A model generated the notes under the pieces. It worked only from the letters and a program-made list of their open reading frames with translations, searched no databases and was not told where the DNA came from. DNA of 64,000 bases from Methylobacterium fujisawaense (GTDB lineage: Bacteria > Pseudomonadota > Alphaproteobacteria > Rhizobiales > Beijerinckiaceae), in NCBI RefSeq assembly GCF_014138435.1, contig NZ_JACJIM010000003.1, positions 558,001 to 622,000 on the forward strand. The letters are read 5' to 3'. How positions within the stretch are numbered: position 1 is the stretch's first letter; each line of letters starts with the position of its first letter. Shown here one piece after another: positions 42,371-52,052 of the stretch. Position numbers and translations under genes: made by a program.

Positions 42371-42503
42371 TCCATCCGCCACCTCATCCTGAGGTGTCGG
42401 AGCGAAGCGGAGGCCTCGAAGGAGGGCTCCAGAATTCGCAGCGATCTCTGGAGCCGTCCTTCGAGGCTGCTGCGCAGCACCTCAGGATGAGGTTGAGGGA
42501 TGG
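42371..42503. repeat. Palindromic intergenic repeat, copy B
   Basis: Inverted repeat. The left half (42371-42432) reads CCACCTCATCCTGAGGTG and then CCTCGAAGGAGGGCTCCAG. The right half (42446-42503) is its reverse complement with CTGGAGCCGTCCTTCGAGG and CACCTCAGGATGAGGTTG. The blocks match copy A at 30907-31040. It lies between mtnP and the cytochrome c1 terminator. Confidence 0.75.
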
Positions 42504-42566
42504 TTCAACCCGCTTCCGTCCAGCCGATCGTCGCGGTGGCCACGGGTTAACATGGCGATCCAGCCC

Positions 42567-42598
42567 AAAAAAGATGGGCCCCCTTTCGGGAGCCCATC
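42567..42598 (-). terminator. Rho-independent terminator of the cytochrome bc1 operon
   Basis: On the minus strand the arms GATGGGCTCCC and GGGGGCCCATC pair over 11 bases with one mismatch around a GAAA loop. They are followed immediately by TTTTTT. It starts 27 bases after the cytochrome c1 stop and is the clearest terminator in the window. Confidence 0.85.
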
Positions 42599-42624
42599 CG
42601 TCTCGTCGATCGCGGCGCAGCGCC

Positions 42625-43536
42625 TCAGTAGGTCTTGTGCAGCTCCGGCTGGAGGCCGTGCACCTCGCCGCCGACATCGGCCCAGATCTTCTTCTTCACG
42701 TAGTAGAGCAGTGCCGACAGGATGATGAGGAACAGGATCACCCGGAAGCCCAGGGCCTTGCGGTCCATCATGTGCGGCTCGGCCGCCCACATCAGGAAGG
42801 CCGAGACGTCCTTGCCGTATTGATCGACCGTCTCGGGCACGACCGGCTGGCCCTGATCGTTCTTCGGGTAGGAGACCTGCCCGTCGGTGATCGGCGGCGG
42901 CATCGCGATGATGTGGCCGGGATAGTACTTGTTGTAGTGACCACCCTCCGGCAGGGCGAAGTCCTTCGGGGGCTCCTCGTAGCCGTTGAGCAGGGCGTGG
43001 ATGTAGTCGGGGCCCTGCTCCGAGTAGCCGACGAAGGGCAGCCAGTCGGTCAGGAAGTAGAGCGAGCCCCGGGAGAAGGTCCGCGCCTTGGCGATGACCG
43101 AGAAGTCCGGCGGGGCCTTGCCGCCGTTGGCCGCCGCTGCCGCCTGATCGTTCGGGAAAGGCGGCGGGAAGGTGTCGGCGGGCCGGCCGGGCCGCTCGAA
43201 CATCTCGCCGGCATCGTTCGGGCCGTCCTTCACCTGATAGGTCGCCGCGAGGGCCTTCACCTGCCCGGCGGTGAAGTCCGGTCCGCCTTCCTGGGCGAGG
43301 TTGCGGAAGGAGACCAGCTTCATCGAGTGGCAGGCGGAGCAGACCTCCTTGTAGACCTGGAAGCCGCGCTGCAGCTGCGCGGTGTCGAAGCGGCCGAACA
43401 CGCCGGCGAAGCTCCAGTTCACGCGGGCCGGGATCGGCCCGCCATGCCCTTCCTGGGCGGAGACCGGCACGGCGCCGATCAGCAGGGCCGCCAGGGCGGC
43501 TGCGGCGGTCGTCGAGAGGACGCGGGTCATCATCAT
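42625..43536 (-). CDS. petC: Ubiquinol-cytochrome c reductase cytochrome c1
   Basis: Haem c subunit of the bc1 complex, which passes electrons from the Rieske protein to cytochrome c. The 303 residues have a signal peptide (VLSTTAAAALAALLIGAVPVSAQ). The haem motif is CSACH (C66, C69, H70), and the axial Met is probably in AMPPPITDG. A C-terminal membrane anchor (about 272-292, GFRVILFLIILSALLYYV) faces the cytoplasm with KKK. It is the last gene of the Rieske-cyt b-cyt c1 operon, before a strong terminator. It is a separate cytochrome c1 rather than a fused cyt b/c1. Confidence 0.95.
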   Translation of the reverse strand: MMMTRVLSTTAAAALAALLIGAVPVSAQEGHGGPIPARVNWSFAGVFGRFDTAQLQRGFQVYKEVCSACHSMKLVSFRNLAQEGGPDFTAGQVKALAATYQVKDGPNDAGEMFERPGRPADTFPPPFPNDQAAAAANGGKAPPDFSVIAKARTFSRGSLYFLTDWLPFVGYSEQGPDYIHALLNGYEEPPKDFALPEGGHYNKYYPGHIIAMPPPITDGQVSYPKNDQGQPVVPETVDQYGKDVSAFLMWAAEPHMMDRKALGFRVILFLIILSALLYYVKKKIWADVGGEVHGLQPELHKTY

Positions 43537-43554
43537 GGTCCTGTCGTCAGCCCG

Positions 43555-44841
43555 TCAACCTTTGGTGGTCGGTGCGGCGGCAGCGCCCGCCGGCATGCCG
43601 GATCCGCTCACCTGCTTGCCCGGCCCGGTCACGCTCTCGAGGATCGAGCCCGGCAGCTTCTTCGGCGTCTCGAACAGGCCGCAGAGCGGCATGACGATCA
43701 GGAAGTGCGCGAAGTAGTAGATGGTGCAGACCTGAGCGGCCAGCACGTAGCCCCCCTCCGGCGGCTGCGAGCCGAGCCAGCCGAGCAGCAAGGTCGCGCC
43801 GATGAACACCCAGAAGAACTGGCGGTAGAGCGGCCGGTAGTTGCACGAGCGGATCCGCGACGTGTCGAGCCACGGCGCGAAGGCCAGGATGATCACCGCC
43901 GAGAACATCAGGATGACGCCGCCGAGCTTGCTCGGGACCGCACGCAGGATCGCGTAGAACGGCAGGAAGTACCATTCGGGCACGATGTGCGCCGGCGTCA
44001 CGGCCGGGTTCGCCTGGATGTAGTTGTCGGCGTGGCCGAGGAAGTTCGGCTGGTAGAACAGGAACCAAGCGAACAGGATCATGAACACGCAGGTGGCGAA
44101 CACGTCCTTGATCGTCGCGTAGGGCGTGAACGGCACCGCGTCCTTGCCCGACTTGATCGGGATCCCGGCCGGGTTGTTCTGGCCGGTGACGTGCAGCGCC
44201 CACACGTGCAGCACGACTACGCCGGCGATCATCCACGGCAGCAGGTAGTGCAGCGAGAAGAAGCGGTTCACGGTCGGGTTGCCCACCGAGTAGCCGCCCC
44301 AGAGCAGGGTCTGGATCGTGTCGCCGACCACCGGGATCGCCGCCAGGATGTTGGTGATGACGGTGGCGCCCCAGAAGCTCATCTGGCCCCAGGGCAGCGT
44401 GTAGCCCAGGAAGGCCGTGGCCATCATCAGCAGGTAGATGACGACGCCGAGGATGTAGAGCACCTCGCGCGGGGCCTTGTACGACCCGTAATAGAGCGCC
44501 CGGAACATGTGGACGTAGACGGCCACGAAGAACATCGAGGCGCCGTTGGCATGCGCGTAGCGCAGCAGCCATCCGTAGTTCACATCGCGCATGATCTTCT
44601 CGACGGAGGTGAAGGCACCCGTCGCCGAAGGCTCATAGTGCATCGCCAGCCAGACGCCGGTGACGATCTGGATGCCCAGGAAGGCGGCGAGGATCGCCCC
44701 GAAGGTCCAGAAGTAGTTGAGGTTCCGCGGAACCGGGTAGGCAATGAAGGACGAGTGCACCAGCCCGGCGATGGGCAGGCGCGCTTCGAACCATTTGGCT
44801 ACGCGGCTCTTGGGGACGTAGGTGCTGGCCGTTCCGCTCAT
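43555..44841 (-). CDS. petB: Ubiquinol-cytochrome c reductase cytochrome b
   Basis: Membrane subunit with two b haems that oxidises ubiquinol at Qo and reduces quinone at Qi. The 428 residues have eight membrane helices. The helix-B histidine region is [31 protein letters not shown], the partner histidines lie in FSLHYLLPW and [17 protein letters not shown], and the Qo signature [16 protein letters not shown] is present. The C-terminal tail is Gly/Ala-rich. The ATG at 44841 gives [13 protein letters not shown], the usual alphaproteobacterial start. The cytochrome c1 gene follows by 18 bases. Confidence 0.96.
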   Translation of the reverse strand: MSGTASTYVPKSRVAKWFEARLPIAGLVHSSFIAYPVPRNLNYFWTFGAILAAFLGIQIVTGVWLAMHYEPSATGAFTSVEKIMRDVNYGWLLRYAHANGASMFFVAVYVHMFRALYYGSYKAPREVLYILGVVIYLLMMATAFLGYTLPWGQMSFWGATVITNILAAIPVVGDTIQTLLWGGYSVGNPTVNRFFSLHYLLPWMIAGVVVLHVWALHVTGQNNPAGIPIKSGKDAVPFTPYATIKDVFATCVFMILFAWFLFYQPNFLGHADNYIQANPAVTPAHIVPEWYFLPFYAILRAVPSKLGGVILMFSAVIILAFAPWLDTSRIRSCNYRPLYRQFFWVFIGATLLLGWLGSQPPEGGYVLAAQVCTIYYFAHFLIVMPLCGLFETPKKLPGSILESVTGPGKQVSGSGMPAGAAAAPTTKG

Positions 44842-44854
44842 GCTTCCGTCCTCC

Positions 44855-45439
44855 TCAGGCCGCTTCCTTGCCGCCTTCGCCGATCCGGATCTTGGTGTCC
44901 GTCTCGAAGGCGTAGGGCGGGATCGGCAGGTTGATGGGCGCGGGTCCATGGCGCACGCGGCCCACCGCGTCGAATTGCGAGCCGTGGCACGGGCAGGCCC
45001 AGCCCTCGAAATTGCCCTGGTGGCCGATCGGCACGCAGCCGAGATGCGTGCAGTTGCCGTAGACCACCAGCCACTGGTCGTGGCCGTTCTTGACCCGCGT
45101 CGGGAAGGCGGCCGGGTCGATCATCGCCGAGAGCGGGACCGCCTTCATGTCGCCCACCTCCTTGGCGGTGAGCTTGCGCACGAAGATCAGTTTGCCGCGC
45201 CAGAAGACGTTGACGATCTGGCCGTCCTGGATCGGCGTCAGATCGACTTCGATCGGCGCCCCGGCGGCGATCGTGTCCGCATCGGGCGCCATGGAAGAGA
45301 TCAGCGGCCAAGCCGCGGCCGCGGCTCCGACCGCCAGCCCGGCGCCGGTCGCCAGGAAGAGAAAGTCACGGCGGCTGCCCTCATGACCAGAGGCCGCGGG
45401 AGCGGCGGCTGATGTGTTCGCCAAGGTTCGGAACTCCAT
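44855..45439 (-). CDS. petA: Ubiquinol-cytochrome c reductase Rieske iron-sulfur subunit
   Basis: 2Fe-2S electron carrier of the bc1 complex. The 194 residues contain a Tat-type leader ([18 protein letters not shown]) that stays as the membrane anchor. The two cluster motifs are CTHLGC (130-135) and CPCHGS (149-154), and the conserved [11 protein letters not shown] follows. It is the first gene of petABC on the minus strand, 13 bases before cytochrome b. Confidence 0.96.
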   Translation of the reverse strand: MEFRTLANTSAAAPAASGHEGSRRDFLFLATGAGLAVGAAAAAWPLISSMAPDADTIAAGAPIEVDLTPIQDGQIVNVFWRGKLIFVRKLTAKEVGDMKAVPLSAMIDPAAFPTRVKNGHDQWLVVYGNCTHLGCVPIGHQGNFEGWACPCHGSQFDAVGRVRHGPAPINLPIPPYAFETDTKIRIGEGGKEAA

Positions 45440-45514
45440 GCGTCGGCGTCAGGGCCGCAGGTGCCCTCGTCCCGGCTCGATCCAGGAACAAAGCATTATG
45501 GTTCTAATCTGAGC

Positions 45515-45543
45515 AATGAGACTGTCTGACGCCCCCGAGTCAA
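45515..45543 (-). promoter_or_regulatory. Weak candidate promoter for petABC
   Basis: On the minus strand TTGACT (45543-45538) is followed after 17 bases by CTCATT (45520-45515), about 75 bases before the petA ATG. The -35 is good, but the -10 is poor. It is listed because it is the only TTGAC-type hexamer in the 182-base gap. Confidence 0.25.
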
Positions 45544-45621
45544 GCCGCTGTGTGCGGCGCGGCGATAAGGTCGACCCGCGATCGTCGCGGTATGTTGCCG
45601 GTAACGCTGCCGGTGCGGCGC

Positions 45622-47487
45622 TCACGCGACGACGCTGTCGTATCGGGCCGTCCCGTCATCCAGGAAGCCGCCGGATTGGCGCGACCACAATCCGGCATAG
45701 ACGCCACCGCGGGCAACCAGCTCGGCGTGGGTCCCCTCCTCGATGATCCGGCCGCGGTCGATGACGACGAGCCGGTCGAGGGCCGCGATGGTCGACAGGC
45801 GGTGTGCGATGGCCAGCACGGTCTTGCCGGCCATCAGGGTGTCGAGGGAGTCCTGAATCGCCGCCTCGACCTGGCTGTCGAGGGCCGAGGTCGCCTCGTC
45901 GAGAATCAGGATCGGGGCGTCCTTCAGCATGACGCGGGCGATGGCGATCCGCTGCCGCTGCCCGCCGGACAGTTTGACGCCGCGCTCGCCGACCTGGGCG
46001 TCGTAGCCCCGCCGCCCCTTGTGATCGACGAGATCGGCGATGAACGCGTCCGCATGCGCCAGCCGGGCCGCCCGCTCGATCTCCGCCTGGCTGGCGCCGG
46101 GGCGGCCATAGGCGATGTTGTCGCGGATGGAGCGGTGCAAGAGCGACGTGTCCTGGCTGACCATCGCGATGGCTTCGCGCAGCGATTGCTGAGTCACCGC
46201 GGCGATGTCCTTGCCGTCCACCAGGATGCGCCCGCTCTCCACGTCGTAGAGGCGCAGGAGCAGACCCGCCAGGGTCGACTTGCCCGCGCCGCTGACGCCG
46301 ACCAGCCCGACCTTCTCGCCGGGGCGGATCGTCAGGGAGAAATCCTCGATGACCGTGGCGTCGCCGCGTCCGTAATGGAAGCCGACCTCCTCGAATCGGA
46401 TCTCGCCGCCGGTGACGACGAGGGACTGCGCGTCCGGCGCGTCGACCAGGGCGTGCGGCCGGGCCATCGTCTGCATGCTCTCCTGGACCACGCCGACATT
46501 CTCGAAGACACCGCGCACGGTCTGCATGACCCAGCCCGACATGGCGATCAGGCGCAGCACGAGGGCGAGACCCGCCGACGCCTCGCCGGTGGTCATGCCG
46601 CCGTCGCGCCACAGGATGAGGCACGCGGCACCGGTGGCGATCAGGAGCGTGCTGTTGAGGAGTCCGAGCAGGCTGGTGGTCAGGGTCACCAGCCGGAACT
46701 GGTGAAGATAGGCGGCCGTGTGGACGTCCACCGCGTCCTGCACCGCGGCCCGCTCCTCGCGGTCGCGTGCGAAGAGCTTGACCGTCAGGATGTTGGTGTA
46801 GCTGTCGACGATCCGGCCGATGAGCGTCGAGCGGGTGTCGGCGGTCTTGTGCGAGCGCGCCCGGGCCCGGGGCACGAACCACGCGGTCAGGGCCGCGTAG
46901 GCGGCGATCCAGAGCAGCACCGGGACGGCGAGCCACGGCGAGATCGCGCTGAACAGCCCGACCGCCGTGATCGCGTAGATCGCCACGTAGAGGAGCGTGT
47001 CGATGAAGACGACCGCGAGTTCCCGCACCGCCGGGCCCACCTGGACGACGCGGTTGGCCAGACGGCCGGAGAAGTCGCCCTGGAAATACGAAAGCGCGTG
47101 CCCGAGGGTGTAGAGATGCGCCCGCCAGCGGATCTGGCTGGTCGATTGCGGCACGATGAGCTGGTTGGACAGCACCTCGTGCGCCCAGATCGACAGCGGA
47201 CGCACCACCGCGATGAGAACGACCACGAGGCCGAGTTCGACCGCGTGGTCCGACAGCACCGTCGCCCGATCGGCCGAGCCGAGCAGGTCGATGAACCAGC
47301 GCATCACGAGGTAGAGGGACGCCTCGACCGTGCCGGCGATCACCGCGATGACGAACAGGGCCGCCAGGGCGGCGCGGATCGGGCGCAGGTAGAACCAGGC
47401 AAAGCCGAGGATCGACCGCGGCGGCATCCGCGCCTCGTCGAAGGGCGCGAAGGGGTCGACGCGGCGTTCAAGCCAATCGAGGAACAT
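45622..47487 (-). CDS. ABC exporter with fused membrane and ATPase domains
   Basis: Half-transporter of the MsbA/multidrug type, working as a homo- or heterodimer. The 620 residues have six membrane helices (about residues 30-310) and then a nucleotide-binding domain with Walker A GVSGAGKST, a Q-loop in MVSQDTSLLHRS, the signature LSGGQRQRIAIARV, Walker B ILILDEATSALDS and the switch histidine in LAIAHRLST. The ATG at 47487 starts MFLDWLERRVDPF, typical of this subgroup; an upstream in-frame ATG at 47547 has no better support. The substrate (lipid, drug or peptide) cannot be told. It lies alone between petA and the Inh-like lipoprotein gene. Confidence 0.92.
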   Translation of the reverse strand: MFLDWLERRVDPFAPFDEARMPPRSILGFAWFYLRPIRAALAALFVIAVIAGTVEASLYLVMRWFIDLLGSADRATVLSDHAVELGLVVVLIAVVRPLSIWAHEVLSNQLIVPQSTSQIRWRAHLYTLGHALSYFQGDFSGRLANRVVQVGPAVRELAVVFIDTLLYVAIYAITAVGLFSAISPWLAVPVLLWIAAYAALTAWFVPRARARSHKTADTRSTLIGRIVDSYTNILTVKLFARDREERAAVQDAVDVHTAAYLHQFRLVTLTTSLLGLLNSTLLIATGAACLILWRDGGMTTGEASAGLALVLRLIAMSGWVMQTVRGVFENVGVVQESMQTMARPHALVDAPDAQSLVVTGGEIRFEEVGFHYGRGDATVIEDFSLTIRPGEKVGLVGVSGAGKSTLAGLLLRLYDVESGRILVDGKDIAAVTQQSLREAIAMVSQDTSLLHRSIRDNIAYGRPGASQAEIERAARLAHADAFIADLVDHKGRRGYDAQVGERGVKLSGGQRQRIAIARVMLKDAPILILDEATSALDSQVEAAIQDSLDTLMAGKTVLAIAHRLSTIAALDRLVVIDRGRIIEEGTHAELVARGGVYAGLWSRQSGGFLDDGTARYDSVVA

Positions 47488-47578
47488 GTCTACGGGGGCG
47501 TGACGCGGCGGGAGCCCCTCATGTAAGCGCGACCGGCCCCGCGCCAACCGTGCGGAGTGGTCGCGCCGCCGCGGTGTC

Positions 47579-48163
47579 TCAGCGGTTCAGGGCCAGCGCG
47601 GCGCCCGACTTGGTCAGGGCGCCTTCCAGGCCGCCGCCGCCCTGGCGCAGCCGCGCCGCCACGGAGCCGCCCGGCTGGTAGAGGTAGACTTCCCCGTCGC
47701 GGAAGTCCCAGGCCGAGACCCGGGCCAGATCCTTGTTGGGGCAGCCCGTCGCCGTCGCCCTGTAGAGGTCGAGGGCCGGCGTGCTCGAGAGCGTCACCTT
47801 GCAATTCGCTCCGGTGGCATCGCGGGCATCCCAGCTTCCGACCACGGAGGAGCGGCCGCCGGTGGCGACCGGCGGCGGCGGCGCCGGCGGGGCGACCGGC
47901 TCGGCGATCACCGTCGGACCGGCGGGCGGCGCGGCCGCCTGCGCACCGGGCGGGGTCGGCGCGTCGGGGCTCGCGGCCACGCCGGGCGGAGGCGCCAGGG
48001 GGGCTGCGGTCACGGTGCCCGACGGCATGGCCGGCACCGTGTCCAGGGAGGCCTGCGGCGACGGCGCCCGCGTCCGCGGCCCATCCAGGCGGCTCGAGGC
48101 ACAGGCGCCGAGGCTGGCGCCCAGGCAGAGAACGGCGAACGTCGACAGGCTCGGGCGCAGCAT
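47579..48163 (-). CDS. AprI/Inh (Omp19-like) protease-inhibitor lipoprotein
   Basis: 194-residue outer-membrane lipoprotein. The signal peptide has the lipobox LGAC (18-21), followed by a Pro/Ala-rich linker of about 80 residues. The C-terminal domain begins VVGSWDARDATGANCKVTLSS and continues LDLYRATATGCPNKDLARVSAWDF, with the Inh-type beta barrel and a Cys pair. The family includes metalloprotease inhibitors and the Brucella Omp19 protease inhibitor. No protease gene is adjacent, so protection against host or self proteases is inference. Confidence 0.8.
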   Translation of the reverse strand: MLRPSLSTFAVLCLGASLGACASSRLDGPRTRAPSPQASLDTVPAMPSGTVTAAPLAPPPGVAASPDAPTPPGAQAAAPPAGPTVIAEPVAPPAPPPPVATGGRSSVVGSWDARDATGANCKVTLSSTPALDLYRATATGCPNKDLARVSAWDFRDGEVYLYQPGGSVAARLRQGGGGLEGALTKSGAALALNR

Positions 48164-48272
48164 CGGTCCACTTTGGGTCAGGCTTGGAGGCGCGTACGCG
48201 CTTGCCCCTGACTCCGTGCCAATTGCGCTGACCGCAAGGCGGCCCTCTCAAGCTCAGACGACTCCGCTGCGG

Positions 48273-48329
48273 AGAGCCGGGCTTTTCGGCCCAGTGTGGC
48301 CTTCAGGCCTCAATACGTGGCCCGGCTCT
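48273..48329 (-). terminator. Inverted repeat downstream of sdhB
   Basis: Perfect 10-bp arms AGAGCCGGGC (48273-48282) and GCCCGGCTCT (48320-48329), 37 bases apart, beginning 5 bases after the sdhB stop. The loop holds smaller GC-rich stems, and there is no T-run. It could terminate or protect the sdh transcript 3' end. Confidence 0.4.
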
Positions 48330-48333
48330 GCAA

Positions 48334-49158
48334 TCAGAGCGTGCGCTCCACCATCATCTTCTTGATTTCGGCAATGGCCTTGGCCGGGTTCAGGCTCTTC
48401 GGGCAGGTGTTGGCGCAGTTCATGATCGTGTGGCAGCGGTACAGCCGGAACGGGTCGTGCAGCCCGTCGAGGCGGTGGCCCGTGTTCTCGTCGCGCGAGT
48501 CGATCAGCCAGCGATAGGCCTGCAGCAGGGCTGCCGGGCCGAGGAACTTGTCGCCGTTCCACCAGTAGCTCGGGCACGAGGTGGTGCAGCACGCGCAGAG
48601 GATGCACTCGTACAGACCGTCGAGGCGGGAGCGGTCCTCCGGAGTCTGGCGCCACTCCTTCTCCGGGGCCGGCGTCTCGGTCTGCAGCCAGGGCTCGATG
48701 GCGGCGTGCTGGGCGTAGAAATTCGTGAGGTCCGGCACGAGGTCCTTCAGGACCGGCATGTGCGGCAGCGGATAGATCCGGATCGCCCCGTCCTTGTCCT
48801 TGCGGGTCATGACCGGCAGGGCGTTGTCGGGGCTCTTGCACTCGTCGATGCCCATCGTGCAGGCGAGCGCGTTCTGGCCCTCGATGTTCATCGCGCAGGA
48901 GCCGCAGATGCCCTCGCGGCAGGAGCGGCGGAAGACCAGCGTCGAGTCGACCTTGTTCTTGATCCACAGGAGCGCATCGAGGACCATCGGCCCGCAATCC
49001 TCGCGGTCGACCTGATAGGTGTCGATCCGCGGGTTGGCCCCGTCATCCGGGTTCCAGCGGTAGATCTTGAAGGTCTGCAGGTTCCTGGCGCCGGGAGGCG
49101 CCGGCCAGGACTTGCCCTGCGTGATCTGGGAATTCTTCGGAAGGTTGAACTGGGCCAT
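48334..49158 (-). CDS. sdhB: Succinate dehydrogenase iron-sulfur subunit
   Basis: Carries electrons from SdhA flavin to ubiquinone through three clusters. The 274 residues contain the 2Fe-2S ligands in CREGICGSC (80-88) plus C100. The C-terminal ferredoxin-like domain has [16 protein letters not shown] and [11 protein letters not shown] for the 4Fe-4S and 3Fe-4S clusters. It is the last gene of the sdhCDAB operon, 83 bases after sdhA. Confidence 0.97.
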   Translation of the reverse strand: MAQFNLPKNSQITQGKSWPAPPGARNLQTFKIYRWNPDDGANPRIDTYQVDREDCGPMVLDALLWIKNKVDSTLVFRRSCREGICGSCAMNIEGQNALACTMGIDECKSPDNALPVMTRKDKDGAIRIYPLPHMPVLKDLVPDLTNFYAQHAAIEPWLQTETPAPEKEWRQTPEDRSRLDGLYECILCACCTTSCPSYWWNGDKFLGPAALLQAYRWLIDSRDENTGHRLDGLHDPFRLYRCHTIMNCANTCPKSLNPAKAIAEIKKMMVERTL

Positions 49159-49241
49159 GGTTCTCGACGGCTTCCGCTAGAGCAGGACGTGGCGGCCGGG
49201 GCAGAAGCCCCGCCGCCGCAGTCGTTGAGCAGAGGTTCGTA

Positions 49242-51059
49242 TCAGTACACGCGGGCCTTCGGCTCGATGTACTGGATCTCATTGGACATCGTGTAGGTGT
49301 GCACCGGACGGTAATCGATGTTCACCTGGTGCCGGCCCTCGTCGAGCCAGGACAGCGTGTGCTTCATCCAGTCCTTGTCGTCGCGGTCCGGGAAGTCCTC
49401 GCGGGCATGGGCGCCGCGGGATTCCGTGCGGTTGGCGGCCGATTCCATCGTGACCACCGCCTGGCCGATCAGATTGTCGAACTCCAGGGTCTCCAGGAGG
49501 TCGGTGTTCCAGACCAGCGACCGGTCAGTGACCTTCACGTCGGCGGCGGCGTTCCAGACCTTGTGGATCAGGCCCTTGCCCTCCTCCAGAACCTCGCCGG
49601 TGCGGAACACGGCGCAATTGTTCTGCATCGTCTTCTGCATCTCGGCGCGGAGTTCCGCGGTCGGCGTCGCGCCGTTGGCGTAGCGGAACCGGTCGAGGCG
49701 CTCGAGGGCCTTGTCGGTGGCCCCCTTCGGCAGTTCCATGGCGCGGCCGTTCGGCTCGACGATCTCGGCGCAGCGGTTGCCGGCGGCGCGGCCGAACACC
49801 ACGAGATCGATCAGCGAGTTCGAACCCAGGCGGTTGGCGCCGTGCACGGAGACGCAGGCTGCTTCGCCGATGGCCATGAGACCCGGAACCACGGTGTCGG
49901 GGTTGCCGTCGCGCAGCGTCAGCACCTCGCCGTGATAGTTCGTGGGGATGCCGCCCATGTTGTAATGGACGGTCGGGATGACCGGGATCGGCTCCTTGGT
50001 CACGTCGACGCCGGCGAAGATCCGCGCGGATTCCGAGATGCCCGGCAGGCGCTCGTGCAGGATCTTCGGATCCAGGTGGTCGAGGTGCAGGTAGATGTGA
50101 TCCTTGTTCTTGCCGACACCGCGGCCGTCCCGGATCTCCATGGTCATGGAGCGCGAGACGACGTCGCGCGAGGCGAGGTCCTTGGCCGACGGTGCGTAGC
50201 GCTCCATGAAGCGCTCGCCCTCGGAATTGGTGAGGTAGCCGCCCTCGCCGCGGGAGCCTTCCGTGATCAGGCAGCCCGCGCCGTAGATGCCGGTCGGGTG
50301 GAATTGCACGAACTCCATGTCCTGCAGCGGCAGGCCGGCGCGCAGCACCATGGCGTTGCCGTCGCCCGTGCAGGTATGCGCGGAGGTCGCCGAGAAATAG
50401 GCGCGTCCGTAGCCGCCGGTCGCCAGGATGGTCATCTGGGCGCGGAACCGGTGGATCTCGCCGGTGGCCTGGTCGAGGGCGATGACGCCGCGGCAGCGGC
50501 CCTCCTCGTCCATGATCAGGTCGAGGGCGAAATACTCGATGAAGAAGTCGGTCTGGTTCTTTACCGCCTGCCCGTAGAGGGTGTGCAGCATGGCGTGGCC
50601 GGTGCGGTCGGCCGCCGCGCAGGTGCGCTGGGCGGTGCCCTTGCCGTAATCGGTGGTCATGCCGCCGAACGGGCGCTGGTAGATCTTGCCTTCCTCCGTG
50701 CGGGAGAACGGCACGCCCCAGTGCTCCAGCTCGTAGACGGCGGCGGGCGCGTTGCGCACGAGGTACTCGATGGCGTCCTGGTCGCCGAGCCAGTCCGACC
50801 CCTTCACGGTGTCGTACATGTGCCAGCGCCAGTCGTCCGGGCCCATGTTGCCGAGGGACGCCGAGATGCCGCCCTGCGCCGCCACGGTGTGCGAGCGGGT
50901 CGGGAACACCTTGGTGATGCAGGCGGTGCGCAGGCCGGCTTCCGAGCAGCCGACCGTGGCACGCAGGCCGGCGCCGCCCGCGCCGACGATCACCACGTCG
51001 AAGGCGTGATCGTGAATGGTGTAGGCAGGCCCGCTGCCGTTTGTGCCGTTGGCGGCCAT
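49242..51059 (-). CDS. sdhA: Succinate dehydrogenase flavoprotein subunit
   Basis: FAD-containing catalytic subunit that oxidises succinate to fumarate. The 605 residues have the dinucleotide fold [17 protein letters not shown] and the covalent FAD histidine in [18 protein letters not shown]. The active-site region runs through [24 protein letters not shown] and [15 protein letters not shown], with [21 protein letters not shown]. The ATG at 51059 has GAGGAG upstream. It precedes sdhB in the operon. Confidence 0.97.
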   Translation of the reverse strand: MAANGTNGSGPAYTIHDHAFDVVIVGAGGAGLRATVGCSEAGLRTACITKVFPTRSHTVAAQGGISASLGNMGPDDWRWHMYDTVKGSDWLGDQDAIEYLVRNAPAAVYELEHWGVPFSRTEEGKIYQRPFGGMTTDYGKGTAQRTCAAADRTGHAMLHTLYGQAVKNQTDFFIEYFALDLIMDEEGRCRGVIALDQATGEIHRFRAQMTILATGGYGRAYFSATSAHTCTGDGNAMVLRAGLPLQDMEFVQFHPTGIYGAGCLITEGSRGEGGYLTNSEGERFMERYAPSAKDLASRDVVSRSMTMEIRDGRGVGKNKDHIYLHLDHLDPKILHERLPGISESARIFAGVDVTKEPIPVIPTVHYNMGGIPTNYHGEVLTLRDGNPDTVVPGLMAIGEAACVSVHGANRLGSNSLIDLVVFGRAAGNRCAEIVEPNGRAMELPKGATDKALERLDRFRYANGATPTAELRAEMQKTMQNNCAVFRTGEVLEEGKGLIHKVWNAAADVKVTDRSLVWNTDLLETLEFDNLIGQAVVTMESAANRTESRGAHAREDFPDRDDKDWMKHTLSWLDEGRHQVNIDYRPVHTYTMSNEIQYIEPKARVY

Positions 51060-51091
51060 GTTCGGCTCCTCGAAATAGGGGTTGGCGGGGT

Positions 51092-51511
51092 TCAGGCCGG
51101 CTGTCCGAAGCCGATGCGCAGCACCGCGTAGAGGCAGGCCACGGCCACGACGACCGCGTAGGCGTTGTTGGCGAGAACCGCGGCAACCTTCATGGCCGGG
51201 GCGTGCACGTAGTCCTCGATGATCACCTGCATGCCGAGACGCATGTGGATCGTAACCGACAGCAGCGCCAGGATCAGGAGAATTGACACCACGGGGGTCG
51301 CGACGAGGAGCCGCGCCTCCGCAAAGCCGCGGCCCGACATCTTGGCGACGATCACCACGAAGCTCAGCATCAGCACGACGTTGGCGATGGCGGTCAGCCG
51401 CTGCAGCCACCAGTGGCCGGCCCCGTGGTGCGCGACGCCAAGGCCGCGGACCCGGGCGCGGGGGGTGCGGATCGAGACGCGCGTGTCCTGCCGGACCTCT
51501 TTCTGAGCCAT
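51092..51511 (-). CDS. sdhD: Succinate dehydrogenase membrane anchor SdhD
   Basis: 139-residue hydrophobic anchor with three helices. It has the N-terminal [20 protein letters not shown] motif and the haem/quinone region [17 protein letters not shown] (88-103), whose histidine is the usual haem b ligand in this subunit. With SdhC it forms the quinone site. It follows sdhC by 10 bases and precedes sdhA by 32. Confidence 0.93.
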   Translation of the reverse strand: MAQKEVRQDTRVSIRTPRARVRGLGVAHHGAGHWWLQRLTAIANVVLMLSFVVIVAKMSGRGFAEARLLVATPVVSILLILALLSVTIHMRLGMQVIIEDYVHAPAMKVAAVLANNAYAVVVAVACLYAVLRIGFGQPA

Positions 51512-51521
51512 GTGGGCCTCC

Positions 51522-51923
51522 TCAGCGGACCAGAAGGGCGACCGCCCAGATGACGAGGGTGAGCGCGACCGAGCCGATCAGGGTCAGCCGGGCCATCGAC
51601 AGGCGCTTCTCCCGATCGAAGCCCACGCCCGTGTCCCAGATCAGGTGCCGGATGCCGCCCAGCATGTGGTGCATCAGCACCCACGTATAGACGAACAGGA
51701 TCAGGCGCCCGAACAGCGAGCCGAAGAACCCGGCCACGTAAGAGTAGCCGACCGGTCCGGAAGCCAGAGCCACGAGCCAGAGGGCGACCAGTGCAGTCCC
51801 GCCATAGAGCGCGGTGCCGGTGATACGGTGAAACACCGACATCGCCATCGTCCAGGTCCAGCGATAGATCTGGAGATGGGGCGATAGCGGCTGTGCCACT
51901 GTCGGGCGGGCGGTGGGTGCCAT
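51522..51923 (-). CDS. sdhC: Succinate dehydrogenase cytochrome b556 subunit SdhC
   Basis: 133-residue anchor with three membrane helices. It has the family start RPLSPHLQIYRW-like QPLSPHLQIYRWTWTMAMSV, the quinone-site FHRITGTALY (31-40), and the haem-ligand helix WVLMHHMLGGIRHLIWDTG (81-99). It is the first gene of sdhCDAB on the minus strand. The 129-base gap upstream shows no clear promoter. Confidence 0.94.
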   Translation of the reverse strand: MAPTARPTVAQPLSPHLQIYRWTWTMAMSVFHRITGTALYGGTALVALWLVALASGPVGYSYVAGFFGSLFGRLILFVYTWVLMHHMLGGIRHLIWDTGVGFDREKRLSMARLTLIGSVALTLVIWAVALLVR

Positions 51924-52052
51924 CGGGTTGAAGCCTCGCAGCTGCGAACTGGACCGTCTCTAATCTGGTAGCGCTAGTGGCTGAGCGGGCAACCCGCAAT
52001 CCGCCATGGTGCGGCGCAATGTGCCGTCTGGGGCGACACTTTGCCGATTCTG

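Noticed and set aside
42394..44934. Plus-strand open frame of about 846 codons over the cytochrome bc1 genes
   Set aside because: It is antisense to petC and petB, which have complete cofactor motifs. Composition is shadow-like.
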